Assembly: GCF_001513745.1 (NCBI RefSeq) | Contig: NZ_CP013380.1 | Location: 3,162,001-3,226,000 of the forward strand | Reading direction: 5' to 3' | Length of the DNA stretch: 64,000 bases | Source of the DNA: Burkholderia humptydooensis | Lineage (GTDB): Bacteria > Pseudomonadota > Gammaproteobacteria > Burkholderiales > Burkholderiaceae | Shown here: positions 1-10,073 of the stretch, piece by piece | How the letters are laid out: the number at the start of each line of letters is the position of its first letter | Numbering within the stretch: position 1 is the stretch's first letter | The notes under the pieces: generated by a model | Told to the model about the DNA's origin: nothing | What the model saw: the letters and a program-made list of their open reading frames with translations, nothing else | Databases searched by the model: none | Translations under genes and position numbers: made by a program

Positions 1-2754
1 CTGCTCGGCGACGTCGTTCGCGAGCAGGAAGGCGACGCCGTGTTCGACATCGTCGAGACGATCCGCCAGACCGCCGTCAAGTTCCGCCGCGAGGACGACA
101 AGGCCGCCGCGCAGACGCTCGAAAAAATGCTGCGCAAGCTCACGCCCGACCAGACGGTGAGCGTCGTGCGCGCGTTCAGCTATTTCTCGCACCTCGCGAA
201 CATCGCCGAGGACCGCCATCACAACCGCCGCCGCCGGATCCACGCGCTCGCGGGCTCCGCGCCGCAGGCGGGCACCGTCGCGTACGCGCTCGACAGGCTC
301 CGGCAGGCGGGCGACGCGTCGCCGAAGACGATCAAGCAGTTCTTCGAAGGCGCGCTGATCGTGCCCGTGCTGACCGCGCACCCGACCGAAGTGCAGCGCA
401 AGAGCATTCTCGACGCGCAGCACGACATCGCGCGCCTGCTCGCCGAGCGCGACCAGCCGCTGACCGCTCGCGAGCTCGCGCACAACGAGGCGCTGCTGCG
501 CGCGCGCGTGACGACGCTCTGGCAGACCCGGATGCTGCGCGACGCGCGCCTGACGGTCGCCGACGAGATCGAGAACGCGCTGTCGTACTACCGCGCGACG
601 TTCCTCGACGAGCTGCCCGCGCTCTACGCGGACATCGAGGAGGCGCTCGCCGAGCACGGCCTGCCCGCGCGCGTGCCGGCGTTCTTCCAGATGGGTAGCT
701 GGATCGGCGGCGACCGCGACGGCAACCCGAACGTCACCGCCACGACGCTCGACGAGGCGATCACCCGCCAGGCGGCGGTGATCTTCGAGCATTACCTGGA
801 GCAGGTGCACAAGCTGGGCGCGGAGCTCTCCGCGTCGAACCTGCTCGTCGGCGCGAGCGATGCGCTGAAGGCGCTCGCGGCCGCGTCGCCGGACCAGTCG
901 CCGCACCGCGTCGACGAGCCGTACCGCCGCGCGCTGATCGGCGTCTACACGCGGCTCGCGGCAAGCGCGCGCGTGCGGCTGGGCGAAGGCGCGGTGCCCG
1001 TGCGGAGCGCGGGCCGCGGCGCCGCGCCCGTGCGCGCGACGCCGTATGCGGACGCGGAGGAATTCGTCGCCGATCTGCGCGTGCTGACCGATTCGCTCGC
1101 GCTGCATCACGGCGAATCGCTTGCGACGCCGCGCCTCGCGCCGCTCACGCGCGCGGCCGAGGTGTTCGGCTTCCATCTCGCGAGCATCGACTTGCGGCAG
1201 AGCTCGGACATCCATGAAGCCGTGATCGCCGAGCTGCTCGCGCGCGGCGGCGTCGAGCCCGACTACGCGGCGCTGCCCGAAGCGGACAAGCTGCGCGTGC
1301 TGCTCGCGGCGCTCGCGGACCCGCGGCCGCTGCGCTCGCCGTATCTCGACTATTCGGACCTCGCGAAGAGCGAGCTCGGCGTGCTCGAGCGCGCGCGCGC
1401 GATCCGCGCGCAGTTCGGCGCGCGCGCGGTGCGCAACTACATCATCTCGCACACCGAGACGGTGAGCGACCTCGTCGAAGTGCTGCTGCTGCAGAAGGAG
1501 ACGGGCCTCTTCGAAGGCACGCTCGGCACGCCGCACGCCAACGCGCGCAACGGCCTGATGGCGATTCCGCTCTTCGAGACGATCGCCGATCTGCGCAACG
1601 CGTCCGACATCATGCGCGAATTCTTCGCGCTGCCGGGCGTGGGCGAGCTGCTCGCGCACCAAGGCCACGAGCAGGAAGTGATGCTCGGCTATTCGGACAG
1701 CAACAAGGACGGCGGCTTCCTCACGTCGAACTGGGAGCTCTATCGCGGGGAACTGGCGCTCGTCGACCTGTTCCACGAGCGCGGGATCAAGCTGCGCCTG
1801 TTCCACGGCCGCGGCGGCACGGTGGGCCGCGGCGGCGGTCCCACCTATCAGGCGATCCTGTCGCAGCCGCCCGGCACGGTGAACGGCCAGATCCGGCTGA
1901 CCGAGCAGGGCGAGGTGATCGCGAGCAAGTTCTCGAACCCAGAGATCGGCCGGCGCAATCTGGAGACGGTCGTCGCCGCGACGCTCGAGGCGACGCTCGC
2001 GCCGCACAGCAACGCGCCGAAGCAATTGCCTGCGTTCGAAGCGGCGATGCAGGCGCTGTCGGATGCGGCGATGGCGTCGTACCGCGCGCTCGTCTACGAG
2101 ACGCCCGGCTTCACCGACTACTTCTTCTCGTCGACGCCGATCACCGAGATCGCCGAGCTGAACATCGGCAGCCGGCCCGCTTCGCGCAAGCTGCAGGACC
2201 CGAAGAATCGCAGGATCGAGGATCTGCGCGCGATTCCGTGGGGCTTCTCGTGGGGCCAGTGCCGGCTGCTGCTGACTGGCTGGTACGGCTTCGGCAGCGC
2301 GGTCGCCGCGTATCTCGACGGCGCGCCGGACGCGGCCGAGCGCGGCAAGCGCGTCGCGCTGCTCAAGAAGATGAACAAGACCTGGCCGTTCTTCGCGAAC
2401 CTGCTGTCGAACATGGACATGGTGCTCGCGAAGACCGATCTCGCGGTCGCATCGCGCTATGCGCAGCTCGTCGCCGACAAGAAGCTGCGCAAGCACGTGT
2501 TCGAGCGGATCGTCGCCGAATGGCACCGCACGGCGGACGCGCTCGCCGAGATCACCGGCACCGAGGCGCGGCTCGCCGCGAATCCGCTCCTCGCGCGCTC
2601 GATCAAGAACCGCTTCCCGTACCTCGATCCGCTGAACCACCTGCAAGTCGAGCTGATCAAGCGGCACCGCGCGGGAGACTCGAACGCGCGGCTGCGGCGC
2701 GGGATCCACCTGACGATCAACGGAATCGCGGCCGGCCTGCGCAATACGGGTTGA
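1..2754 (+). CDS. ppc: phosphoenolpyruvate carboxylase, 5' end cut by window
   Basis: Catalyses the anaplerotic carboxylation of phosphoenolpyruvate to oxaloacetate in the cytoplasm. The frame is open from base 1, where it reads [13 protein letters not shown], so the true start lies to the left; 917 residues are visible and the family runs to about 900-1000. The catalytic-His motif [10 protein letters not shown] lies at nt 370-399 and the Gly-rich FHGRGGT motif at nt 1801-1821. The C-terminus [14 protein letters not shown] is the conserved tail that forms part of the active and allosteric sites. The TGA at 2752-2754 is followed by about 80 bp, then the convergent methyltransferase gene. Confidence 0.97.
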   Translation: MLGDVVREQEGDAVFDIVETIRQTAVKFRREDDKAAAQTLEKMLRKLTPDQTVSVVRAFSYFSHLANIAEDRHHNRRRRIHALAGSAPQAGTVAYALDRLRQAGDASPKTIKQFFEGALIVPVLTAHPTEVQRKSILDAQHDIARLLAERDQPLTARELAHNEALLRARVTTLWQTRMLRDARLTVADEIENALSYYRATFLDELPALYADIEEALAEHGLPARVPAFFQMGSWIGGDRDGNPNVTATTLDEAITRQAAVIFEHYLEQVHKLGAELSASNLLVGASDALKALAAASPDQSPHRVDEPYRRALIGVYTRLAASARVRLGEGAVPVRSAGRGAAPVRATPYADAEEFVADLRVLTDSLALHHGESLATPRLAPLTRAAEVFGFHLASIDLRQSSDIHEAVIAELLARGGVEPDYAALPEADKLRVLLAALADPRPLRSPYLDYSDLAKSELGVLERARAIRAQFGARAVRNYIISHTETVSDLVEVLLLQKETGLFEGTLGTPHANARNGLMAIPLFETIADLRNASDIMREFFALPGVGELLAHQGHEQEVMLGYSDSNKDGGFLTSNWELYRGELALVDLFHERGIKLRLFHGRGGTVGRGGGPTYQAILSQPPGTVNGQIRLTEQGEVIASKFSNPEIGRRNLETVVAATLEATLAPHSNAPKQLPAFEAAMQALSDAAMASYRALVYETPGFTDYFFSSTPITEIAELNIGSRPASRKLQDPKNRRIEDLRAIPWGFSWGQCRLLLTGWYGFGSAVAAYLDGAPDAAERGKRVALLKKMNKTWPFFANLLSNMDMVLAKTDLAVASRYAQLVADKKLRKHVFERIVAEWHRTADALAEITGTEARLAANPLLARSIKNRFPYLDPLNHLQVELIKRHRAGDSNARLRRGIHLTINGIAAGLRNTG

Positions 2755-2832
2755 GCGTCGCGAAGCGTCGCGCGCGGGCGGCGACGCGCGCCTTCCTGCC
2801 CGCCCGCGCGCCCCGCCACCCTCGCTGCCGCA

Positions 2833-3588
2833 TCAACGCGCGTCGATCATCACCGCGTCGAGCTCGAATGAGCCGTCCGGCTGCACGTCGAAATACGCGC
2901 GCACCTCGTCGGGCGCGTCCGCCCACAGCGCGCGGATCGCGTTCGCGCGCACGTCGGGCGTCCTCATCCGCGCGACCCAGCCGTCGAACCCGATCGGCAG
3001 GCGCCAGCGCTCGCGCACCCGCGCGACGAAGCCCGCCTGCGCGAAGAATGCGAGCCATTCGTCCGCGCGGTAATCGCGCACGTGCGACGCGTCGCGCAAC
3101 AACTCGACCGTCTGCAGATGCGTGTCGACGAGCGGATGATCGGCGCCCGCGATGTCGACGAACAGCACGCGGCCGCCCGGCTTCAGCACGCGGCGCGCCT
3201 CGCCGAGCGCGCGCGGCACGTCGTGCCAGTGGTGCGCGCTCATCCGGCTCACGATCCAGTCGAACGACGCATCGGCGAACGGCAGCCGCTCGGCCGCGCC
3301 CTGCTCGATTCGCACGTCCGCGAGGCCGCGCTCGCGCGCCGCCGCCTCGACCGTCGCGAGCATCTGCGGCGCGAGGTCGTAAGCGATCACCTCCTGCGCG
3401 CCGCCGCGCGCGGCGGCAAAGCTCGCATGGCCCGCGCCGCAGCCGAGATCCAGCACGCGCGCGCCGGGCGTCGCGCCGATCTCGGCGGCAAGCGTGTCGA
3501 GATCCGCGCCGCTCGCATGGACGGCGCTCGTCAAATAGGCGGAGGCGGTCGTGCCGAACGCGTCGGCGACTCGATCGTGATGCTTCAT
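2833..3588 (-). CDS. class I SAM-dependent methyltransferase (UbiE/SmtA-like)
   Basis: A 251-residue Methyltransf_11-type enzyme, substrate unknown. SAM motif I (VLDLGCGAG) is at residues 45-53, the acidic loop YDLAPQM follows, and motif IV-like FDWIVSRMSAHHWHD ends the Rossmann core. The reading frame is open further upstream to 3693, but ATG 3588 is preferred: AAGGA lies 9 nt upstream and the protein then begins in the normal family position (MKHHDRVADAF). It is transcribed away from the XRE/MmyB regulator gene, which suggests control by that regulator. The product is probably a small-molecule methyltransferase; calling it UbiE itself would not be justified. Confidence 0.85.
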   Translation of the reverse strand: MKHHDRVADAFGTTASAYLTSAVHASGADLDTLAAEIGATPGARVLDLGCGAGHASFAAARGGAQEVIAYDLAPQMLATVEAAARERGLADVRIEQGAAERLPFADASFDWIVSRMSAHHWHDVPRALGEARRVLKPGGRVLFVDIAGADHPLVDTHLQTVELLRDASHVRDYRADEWLAFFAQAGFVARVRERWRLPIGFDGWVARMRTPDVRANAIRALWADAPDEVRAYFDVQPDGSFELDAVMIDAR

Positions 3589-3655
3589 CGGCGGATTCCT
3601 TGTCACGTGGGGATCGAAGGCGGCCGGCCAACTGCATCGGCCGCCATGAGCCGCT

Positions 3656-3684
3656 ACAATAGAGCCCGATTGGTACTGGTACAA
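3656..3684 (-). promoter_or_regulatory. promoter of the methyltransferase with overlapping GGTAC repeats
   Basis: Read on the minus strand, TTGTAC (3684-3679) and TATTGT (3661-3656) form a -35/-10 pair with a 17-bp spacer. A direct repeat GGTAC-t-GGTAC at 3672-3682 overlaps the -35 and spacer, where a repressor would sit. The divergent HTH gene at 3777 is the obvious candidate regulator. The promoter fit is 4/6 in each hexamer, so this is a moderate inference. Confidence 0.45.
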
Positions 3685-3776
3685 GCCAAGCAATTATCCT
3701 GGTATCCGCTCCACCAGCCTGCCTGCCGGAGCGCCGCCGTCCCGTTCGTTCTCACGCATCGCCCGATCCGCCCCAG

Positions 3777-4592
3777 ATGAGCCGCCCGTCCGCCCCGCCG
3801 CCGTCCCTCGATTCCACGCCCGCCCGCGCGCTCGGCGAGTTCATCCGCGCGCACCGCGAGCGGCTGTCGCCGCAGGCGCTCGGCCTGCCGCCCGGCCCGC
3901 GGCGCAGGACGCCCGGGCTGCGCCGCGAGGAAGTCGCGCAGCTCTGCGGCGTGAGTCCGACCTGGTACACGTGGATCGAGCAGGGCCGCGAAGTGTCGGC
4001 ATCGGCCGACGCGCTCGCGCGCATCGCGGTCGCGCTGCGGCTGTCGCGCGCCGAGCGTGCATATCTGTTCGAGCTCGCCGCGCAGCGCGACCCGGCCGAG
4101 CCCGAATTCGCGGCGAGCGACGTGCCGGACACGCTCGTCGCCGCCGTGAAGCTGATCGCGACGCCCGCGTACGTGCTCGACCGTCAATGGAACGCGCTCG
4201 CGTGGAACGACGCGGCCGCCGCGCTCTTCACCGGCTGGCTCGACGGCGAGCGCGGCGAGCGCAACCTGCTGCGCTTCACGTTCACGTCGCCCGCGGCGCG
4301 CGCGCTGATCGTCGATTGGGAAACGCGTGCGCGGCGGCTCGTCGCCGAATTCCGCGCGGACACGATCCGCCATCTGAACGACGCGCCCACCCGCGCGCTG
4401 ATCGATTCGCTGCTCGCCGACAGCGAGGCGTTCGCGCATTACTGGGCGTCGCAGGACGTGGGCGAGCGCGAAGGCGGCGAACGCGCGTTCGACCATCCGC
4501 GCGAGGGCCGCGCCGTCTATCAGCAAATGACGCTCAAGCCCGCGCACCGCGAGGACCTGAAGCTCGTCCTGCTGGTTCGGGAGGACGTCTGA
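3777..4592 (+). CDS. XRE-family regulator with MmyB-type ligand domain
   Basis: A 271-residue cytoplasmic transcription regulator. The N-terminal helix-turn-helix spans about residues 20-100, with the recognition part GLRREEVAQLCGVSPTWYTWIEQGR at about 47-71 (shown in two halves GLRREEVAQLCGV and SPTWYTWIEQGR). The remainder matches the MmyB-like PAS-fold domain, including PAYVLDRQWNALAWND, thought to bind a fatty-acid-like ligand. In actinobacteria and proteobacteria such regulators typically sit divergent to an oxidoreductase or other enzyme gene they control. Here the divergent partner is the methyltransferase, and the 188-bp gap carries GGTAC repeats. Confidence 0.85.
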   Translation: MSRPSAPPPSLDSTPARALGEFIRAHRERLSPQALGLPPGPRRRTPGLRREEVAQLCGVSPTWYTWIEQGREVSASADALARIAVALRLSRAERAYLFELAAQRDPAEPEFAASDVPDTLVAAVKLIATPAYVLDRQWNALAWNDAAAALFTGWLDGERGERNLLRFTFTSPAARALIVDWETRARRLVAEFRADTIRHLNDAPTRALIDSLLADSEAFAHYWASQDVGEREGGERAFDHPREGRAVYQQMTLKPAHREDLKLVLLVREDV

Positions 4593-4786
4593 CGGCGCGA
4601 AACCGCGCCCGCGTTCGGCCGCACGCGTCATTCCGCCGTGCCGCGCCAAGCCGGCCGAAGCCGGGCAAGACCGCGTCAGAACATGATCGTCGCGGTGAAA
4701 GCGCATGCGGAAGCGACGCCCGGCCTCTACAACGCGCGCCTCGCCGCTCCGGCCCCGCCGGCATCGGCCGGCCGGCCCGCGAATGC

Positions 4787-4792
4787 TAGAAT
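4787..4792 (+). promoter_or_regulatory. -10-like element upstream of argH
   Basis: TAGAAT in the context GCTAGAATCCGCG, 53 bp before the argH ATG. There is no convincing -35 hexamer. The same CTAGAATC context occurs before metG. Confidence 0.4.
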
Positions 4793-4845
4793 CCGCGTTG
4801 TCCATTCGCGGCGCGCGCCGCTCCACTCCCCTGCTAAGAATCGCC

Positions 4846-6255
4846 ATGACGTCCCAACTGCACAAAAAGGGCGAGGCCTGGTCGGCCCGCTTTTCGGAAC
4901 CGATGTCCGAGCTCGTCAAGCGCTATACGTCGTCGGTCTTCTTCGACAAGCGGCTCGCGCTCGTCGACATCGCCGGCTCGCTCGCGCACGCGGGCATGCT
5001 CGCCGCGCAGAAGATCATCAGCGCCGACGACCTCGCCGCGATCGAGCGCGGGATGGCGCAGATCAGGGGCGAGATCGAGCGCGGCGAATTCGAGTGGCAG
5101 CTCGATCTCGAAGATGTGCACCTGAACATCGAGGCGCGCCTGACCGCGCTCATCGGCGACGCGGGCAAGCGCCTGCACACGGGCCGCTCGCGCAACGATC
5201 AGGTCGCGACCGACATCCGCCTGTGGCTGCGCGGCGAGATCGACCGCATCGGCGGCCTCTTGACCGACCTGCGCGGCGCGCTGATCGATCTCGCCGAAAA
5301 GAACGCGGACACGATCCTGCCGGGCTTCACGCACCTGCAGGTCGCGCAGCCCGTCACGTTCGGCCATCACCTGCTCGCCTATGTCGAGATGTTCTCGCGC
5401 GACGCCGAGCGCATGCGCGACTGCCGCGCGCGCGTGAACCGCCTGCCGCTCGGCGCGGCGGCGCTCGCGGGCACGAGCTATCCGATCGACCGCCACGCGG
5501 TGGCGAAAACGCTCGGCTTCGAGGGCATCTGCGCGAACTCGCTCGACGCGGTGTCCGACCGCGACTTCGCGATCGAATTCACGGCCGCGGCCGCGCTCGT
5601 GATGACGCATGTATCGCGCTTCTCGGAAGAGCTCGTGCTGTGGATGAGCCCGCGCGTCGGCTTCATCGACATCGCCGACCGCTTCTGCACCGGCAGCTCG
5701 ATCATGCCGCAGAAGAAGAACCCGGACGTGCCCGAGCTCGCGCGCGGCAAGACGGGCCGCGTGAACGGCCACCTGATGGCGCTCCTCACGCTGATGAAGG
5801 GCCAGCCGCTCGCGTACAACAAGGACAATCAGGAAGACAAGGAGCCGCTGTTCGACACGGTCGACACCGTCGCCGACACGCTGCGGATCTTCGCGGAGAT
5901 GGCCGCGGGCATCACCGTGAAGCCGGATGCGATGCGCTCGGCCGCGCAGCAGGGCTTCTCGACGGCGACCGACCTCGCCGACTATCTGGTGAAGCGCGGG
6001 CTGCCGTTCCGCGACGCGCACGAAGCGGTCGCGCACGCGGTGAAGATCTGCGATGCGCGCGGCATCGACCTCGCGGACCTGACGCTCGACGAAATGAAGC
6101 AGGAACTGCCGAACGTCGCGCATCTGATCGGCGACGACGTGTTCGGCTACCTGACGCTCGAAGGCTCGGTCGCGAGCCGCAACCACCCGGGCGGCACCGC
6201 GCCGGACCAGGTGCGCGCGGCGGCGAAGGCCGCGCGCGCGGCGCTCGGCAAGTAA
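4846..6255 (+). CDS. argH: argininosuccinate lyase
   Basis: Last step of arginine synthesis: argininosuccinate to arginine plus fumarate, in a cytoplasmic homotetramer. The 469-residue product has the normal length. The fumarase/lyase signature [11 protein letters not shown] is at residues 283-293 and carries the flexible catalytic serine. The N-terminal substrate region [14 protein letters not shown] is intact. The frame extends upstream to 4705, but ATG 4846 ([12 protein letters not shown]) matches the usual family start. It stands alone, followed after 32 bp by the HAD gene in the same direction. Confidence 0.97.
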   Translation: MTSQLHKKGEAWSARFSEPMSELVKRYTSSVFFDKRLALVDIAGSLAHAGMLAAQKIISADDLAAIERGMAQIRGEIERGEFEWQLDLEDVHLNIEARLTALIGDAGKRLHTGRSRNDQVATDIRLWLRGEIDRIGGLLTDLRGALIDLAEKNADTILPGFTHLQVAQPVTFGHHLLAYVEMFSRDAERMRDCRARVNRLPLGAAALAGTSYPIDRHAVAKTLGFEGICANSLDAVSDRDFAIEFTAAAALVMTHVSRFSEELVLWMSPRVGFIDIADRFCTGSSIMPQKKNPDVPELARGKTGRVNGHLMALLTLMKGQPLAYNKDNQEDKEPLFDTVDTVADTLRIFAEMAAGITVKPDAMRSAAQQGFSTATDLADYLVKRGLPFRDAHEAVAHAVKICDARGIDLADLTLDEMKQELPNVAHLIGDDVFGYLTLEGSVASRNHPGGTAPDQVRAAAKAARAALGK

Positions 6256-6287
6256 GCGGGAGCGGCGCCCGCGTCACGGACGACCCC

Positions 6288-6962
6288 ATGTTCATAGCGG
6301 CAATCTTCGACATGGACGGCCTGCTCGTCGATTCCGAGCGGACCATCATGAACGCGTGGATCGACGTCGCGTATGCGCACGGCGCCGCGCTGTCGGCCGC
6401 CGATTATCTGCAGATCGTCGGCCGCTCGTTCCGCGAAGGCCAGACGATTCTCGCCGGCCTGCTCGGCGACGACACGTTCCACGCGGTGTCCGCGCAGGTG
6501 CGCGCGCGGCTCGCGGCGCCGCAGCCGCATCCGAAATTTCCGCTGAAGGCGGGCGCGCGCGCGTTGCTGGCCGCGCTCGCCGGCGCGGGCGTGCCGTGCG
6601 CGGTCGCATCGTCGTCCGCGCGCGACGTGATCCGCACGCGGCTTCACGCGGTCGGCGTGCTCGGGCATTTCGCCGCGATCGCGGGCGGCGACGAAGTGGC
6701 GCGCGGCAAGCCCGATCCGGCCGTCTACCGGCTCGCTGCCGAGCGGCTGAACGTGCCCGCGCACGCGTGCGTCGCGTTCGAGGACAGCGATTTCGGCGCG
6801 CTCGCCGCGACGCGCGCGGGCGCGTCCGTCGTCACCGTGCCCGATCTGAAGGCGCCGACGCCCGAGATCGTCGCGCTGAGCCTGCGCGTGCTCGATTCGC
6901 TCGACGATGCGGTCGCGCTCGTGCCGGCGTGGTTCGGCCCGCGCGCCGCGCGGCTCGCGTGA
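6288..6962 (+). CDS. HAD-family phosphatase (beta-phosphoglucomutase-like)
   Basis: A 224-residue HAD-superfamily hydrolase. Motif I is FDMDGLLVDSE, with the nucleophile Asp8 and acid/base Asp10. The cap domain follows, then motif II VASSSARD, the motif III lysine in RGKPDPAVY and motif IV FEDSDFG. It resembles the beta-PGM/phosphatase-like C1-cap subgroup that hydrolyses sugar phosphates; the substrate cannot be told from sequence. ATG 6288 is the first start that gives motif I at residues 7-17. It probably shares the argH transcript (32-bp gap) and converges with the LprI-like gene 13 bp downstream. Confidence 0.88.
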   Translation: MFIAAIFDMDGLLVDSERTIMNAWIDVAYAHGAALSAADYLQIVGRSFREGQTILAGLLGDDTFHAVSAQVRARLAAPQPHPKFPLKAGARALLAALAGAGVPCAVASSSARDVIRTRLHAVGVLGHFAAIAGGDEVARGKPDPAVYRLAAERLNVPAHACVAFEDSDFGALAATRAGASVVTVPDLKAPTPEIVALSLRVLDSLDDAVALVPAWFGPRAARLA

Positions 6963-6975
6963 ACCCTCGCGGCGC

Positions 6976-7689
6976 TCAGCGATTGTTGACGGTCTCGGAG
7001 AAGCGCTTGAGCGTCGCAACGCGCGCGCCGATCAGATCGACGCGCTCGCCCTCGCCGACGAGCGGCGTCGTCGCGTCGCGGAACGCCGCCCACTCGCGCT
7101 GCGCGGCGACGAGCGTCGGCAGCGAATCGACGGGCATCCGCGCGCGCAATTTCTCGTAATAGCGGTTCATGTCGAAGAGCGCGTGCTCGCACGCCGCATC
7201 GCGCATGCACGGCCGCACCCGATGCACGGCGCCCTTGCCGCCGCCCGGCTGCGCGTAGCGTTCGGCCGCGCCGCGCAGCGCGAGCGCGCGGTCGCGCACC
7301 GGCTGCAGCCGCATGTCGGCGCTCGCCATCGCGTACATCGTCCCCTGCGTCGTCTCGTAGACCGCGCGCACGAGATGCGCCTCGTCCTTGCGCCACGCGA
7401 GCCAGCGGCGCTGGCTCTCCTGCCAGCCGCGCCGCGCGTCGGCGGGCGCGGTCTTCACGAGCCGCTGGTACGCGGCGTCGGCCTCGCCCTGCCACTGCTG
7501 CCGCGCCTCGTCCATGCACTGGATCTGGCCCGCCGTCGACGAGCGGTCGCGCCGCGCGAGACATTGGCGCATCGCGACGTCGATCGGATCGGCCGCCGCG
7601 ACCTCGGCGCGCGCCGCGCCCGCCGCCGCGAGCCATCCGGCGAGCGCGGCGGCGGCGAAGCGCACGAGCGTCTTGCGGACTTGCGTCAT
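6976..7689 (-). CDS. LprI-like (DUF1311) exported protein, two repeats
   Basis: A 237-residue protein with an N-terminal signal peptide (about residues 1-28, ending GAARAEVAAA). Two lysozyme-inhibitor LprI-like units can be seen. The first has CLARRDRSSTAGQIQC...WLAWRKDE; the second has CMRDAACEHALFDMNRYYEKL...QREWAAFRD. Each has the paired cysteines and aromatic WxxWR/W-F pattern of the family, which suggests a periplasmic, disulfide-bonded protein. Its ATG lies 2 nt past the stop of the decarboxylase gene, so it is translationally coupled to it. Lysozyme inhibition is only a family-level suggestion. Confidence 0.8.
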   Translation of the reverse strand: MTQVRKTLVRFAAAALAGWLAAAGAARAEVAAADPIDVAMRQCLARRDRSSTAGQIQCMDEARQQWQGEADAAYQRLVKTAPADARRGWQESQRRWLAWRKDEAHLVRAVYETTQGTMYAMASADMRLQPVRDRALALRGAAERYAQPGGGKGAVHRVRPCMRDAACEHALFDMNRYYEKLRARMPVDSLPTLVAAQREWAAFRDATTPLVGEGERVDLIGARVATLKRFSETVNNR

Positions 7690-7691
7690 CG

Positions 7692-9971
7692 TCAGTCGCG
7701 CACGCAGTCGACGTAGTACTCGATGCGCCCGTTCATCTCTTCCGCGACGAGACCGTGAATGTCCGTGTGGAAGCCCGGGAAGCGCTCGTTGAAGTCGCGC
7801 GCGAACCGCAGGTAGTTGACGATCGTCTTGTTGAAGCGCTCGCCCGGGATCAGGAGCGGAATGCCCGGCGGATACGGCGTGAGCAGGATGCTCGTCACGC
7901 GCCCTTCGAGCTCGTCGAGCGGCACGCGGTCGATCTCGCGGTGCGCGAGCTTCGCGAACGCGTCGGACGGCTTCATCGCGGGCTCCATGTTCGACAGGTA
8001 CATCTCCGTCGTGAGACGCGCGATGTCGTTCGCGCGGTACACGTCGTGGATCTGCGTGCAGAGATCGCGCAGGCCGACGCGCTCGTAGATCGGATACTGC
8101 GCGACGAACTCGGGCAGCACGCGCCAGAGCGGCTGGTTGTTGTCGTAGTCGTCCTTGAACTGCTGCAGCTCGGTGACCATCGAGTTCCAGCGGCCCTTCG
8201 TGATGCCGATCGTGAACATGATGAAGAACGAGTACAGGCCCGTCTTCTCGACGATGATCCCGTGCTCCGCCAGATACTTGGTGACGATCGCGGCCGGAAT
8301 GCCGGTCTCGCCGAATTCGCCGTCCACGTCGAGCCCCGGCGTGATGATCGTCGCCTTGATCGGGTCGAGCATGTTGAAGCCCTGCGCGAGCGGGCCGAAA
8401 CCGTGCCAGCGGTCGTTCGGCTTCAGCATCCAGTCTTCGCGCGAGCCGATGCCTTCTTGCGCCAGGTTGTCCGGCCCCCACACGCTGAAGAACCAGTCGT
8501 CGCCGTATTCGGCGTCCACCTTGCGCATCGCGCGGCGGAAATCGATCGCCTCGGCGATCGATTCCTCGACGAGCGCGGTGCCGCCCGGCGGCTCCATCAT
8601 CGCGGCCGCGACGTCGCACGACGCGATGATCGCGTACTGCGGGCTCGTCGACGTGTGCATCAGGTACGCCTCGTTGAAGCGGTGCTTGTCGAACGTGCGG
8701 TTCTCCGAATCCTGCACGACGATCTGCGACGCCTGCGAGATGCCCGCGAGCAGCTTGTGCGTGGAGTGCGTCGCGAACACGAGCGCGCCCGTGCGCGGGC
8801 GGCCCGCGCCGATCGCGTGCATGTCCTGGTAGAACGAATGGAACTCCGCGTGCGGCAGCCACGCTTCGTCGAAGTGCAGCGTGTCGACGAGGTCGCCGAG
8901 CAGGTCCTTGATCTGCTCGACGTTGTAGACGACGCCGTCGTACGTGCTCTGCGTGATCGTCAGGATTCGCGGCTTCGCGTTCGGGTTCTTCCGGAGCGCC
9001 TCGCGCGCGAACGGATTCGCCTCGATCTTCTTGCGGATGTTCTCCGGCTTGAACTCGTCGCGCGGAATCGGCCCGATGATGCCGAAGTGGTTGCGCGTCG
9101 GCGTGAGGAACACGGGAATCGCGTGCGTCATCGTGATCGCGTGCAGGATCGACTTGTGGCAGTTGCGATCGACGAGCACGATGTCGCCGGGCGCGACCGT
9201 CGCGTGCCAGACGATCTTGTTCGACGTCGACGTGCCGTTCGTCACGAAGAACAGGTGATCGGCGCTGAAGATCCGCGCGGCGTTGCGCTCGGAAGCCGCC
9301 ACCGGCCCCGTGTGGTCGAGCAGTTGGCCGAGCTCGTCCACCGCGTTGCAGACGTCGGCGCGCAGCATGTTCTCGCCGAAGAACTGGTGGAACATCTGGC
9401 CGAGCGGGTTCTTCAGAAACGCGACGCCGCCCGAGTGGCCCGGGCAGTGCCACGAGTACGAGCCTTCGTCCGCGTACTTGACGAGCTCCTTGAAGAACGG
9501 CGGCGCGAGCGAATCGAGATAGACCTTCGCCTCGCGGATGATGTGGCGCGCGACGAACTCCGGCGTGTCCTCGAACATGTGGATGAAGCCGTGCAGCTCG
9601 CGCAGGATGTCGTTCGGCAGATGGCGCGACGTGCGCGTCTCGCCGTACAGGAAGATCGGGATGTCCCCGTTGCGGCGGCGCACTTCGGCCACGAACGCGC
9701 GCAGCTCGATGATCGCGGTCGCGAGCTCGGGCAGTTCGCCGTCCGCGCCGACTTCGCCGAGCATCAGCTCGTCGTCGTCGATCGACAGGATGAAGCACGA
9801 CGCGCGGCTCGACTGCTGCGCGAACGACGTCAGATCGCCGTAGCTCGTCAGGCCGAGCACCTCGACGCCCTCCTTCTCGATCGCCTCCGCCAACGCCCGG
9901 ATGCCGGAGCCCGAGATGTTCTCGGAGCGAAAATCTTCGTCGATGATGACGACGGGAAAACGAAACTTCAT
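7692..9971 (-). CDS. Arg/Lys/Orn decarboxylase (PLP fold III, AdiA-like)
   Basis: A 759-residue biodegradative amino-acid decarboxylase with an N-terminal receiver-like wing domain, a PLP-binding core and a C-terminal domain. The PLP lysine is Lys406 in the motif HSTHKLLAG. HFDEAW before it supplies the Asp that pairs with the cofactor. Length and motif are closest to inducible arginine decarboxylase AdiA (about 755 aa) rather than LdcI (715) or SpeF. Substrate is therefore likely arginine, but lysine or ornithine cannot be excluded. Enzymes of this class consume protons and serve acid resistance or polyamine supply. No antiporter gene is adjacent. Confidence 0.9.
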   Translation of the reverse strand: MKFRFPVVIIDEDFRSENISGSGIRALAEAIEKEGVEVLGLTSYGDLTSFAQQSSRASCFILSIDDDELMLGEVGADGELPELATAIIELRAFVAEVRRRNGDIPIFLYGETRTSRHLPNDILRELHGFIHMFEDTPEFVARHIIREAKVYLDSLAPPFFKELVKYADEGSYSWHCPGHSGGVAFLKNPLGQMFHQFFGENMLRADVCNAVDELGQLLDHTGPVAASERNAARIFSADHLFFVTNGTSTSNKIVWHATVAPGDIVLVDRNCHKSILHAITMTHAIPVFLTPTRNHFGIIGPIPRDEFKPENIRKKIEANPFAREALRKNPNAKPRILTITQSTYDGVVYNVEQIKDLLGDLVDTLHFDEAWLPHAEFHSFYQDMHAIGAGRPRTGALVFATHSTHKLLAGISQASQIVVQDSENRTFDKHRFNEAYLMHTSTSPQYAIIASCDVAAAMMEPPGGTALVEESIAEAIDFRRAMRKVDAEYGDDWFFSVWGPDNLAQEGIGSREDWMLKPNDRWHGFGPLAQGFNMLDPIKATIITPGLDVDGEFGETGIPAAIVTKYLAEHGIIVEKTGLYSFFIMFTIGITKGRWNSMVTELQQFKDDYDNNQPLWRVLPEFVAQYPIYERVGLRDLCTQIHDVYRANDIARLTTEMYLSNMEPAMKPSDAFAKLAHREIDRVPLDELEGRVTSILLTPYPPGIPLLIPGERFNKTIVNYLRFARDFNERFPGFHTDIHGLVAEEMNGRIEYYVDCVRD

Positions 9972-10073
9972 GGGCGATTCTCCAAAAAGAACGACCGCGG
10001 CGCAGGGGCCTGTTCATGCCCTGGCACAGCGGTCACCCGGACTGGCGATAGGTCAGATCGATATGCAAGCAGA

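Noticed and set aside
2238..3662. Arg-rich plus-strand open frame across the end of ppc and the methyltransferase
   Set aside because: Crosses two well-supported genes out of frame and is highly biased in composition.
6976..10017. Apparent 1013-residue fusion of the decarboxylase region with the LprI-like protein
   Set aside because: The first ~770 codons read an incorrect frame of the decarboxylase gene. The real LprI-like product begins at ATG 7689 after the decarboxylase stop.
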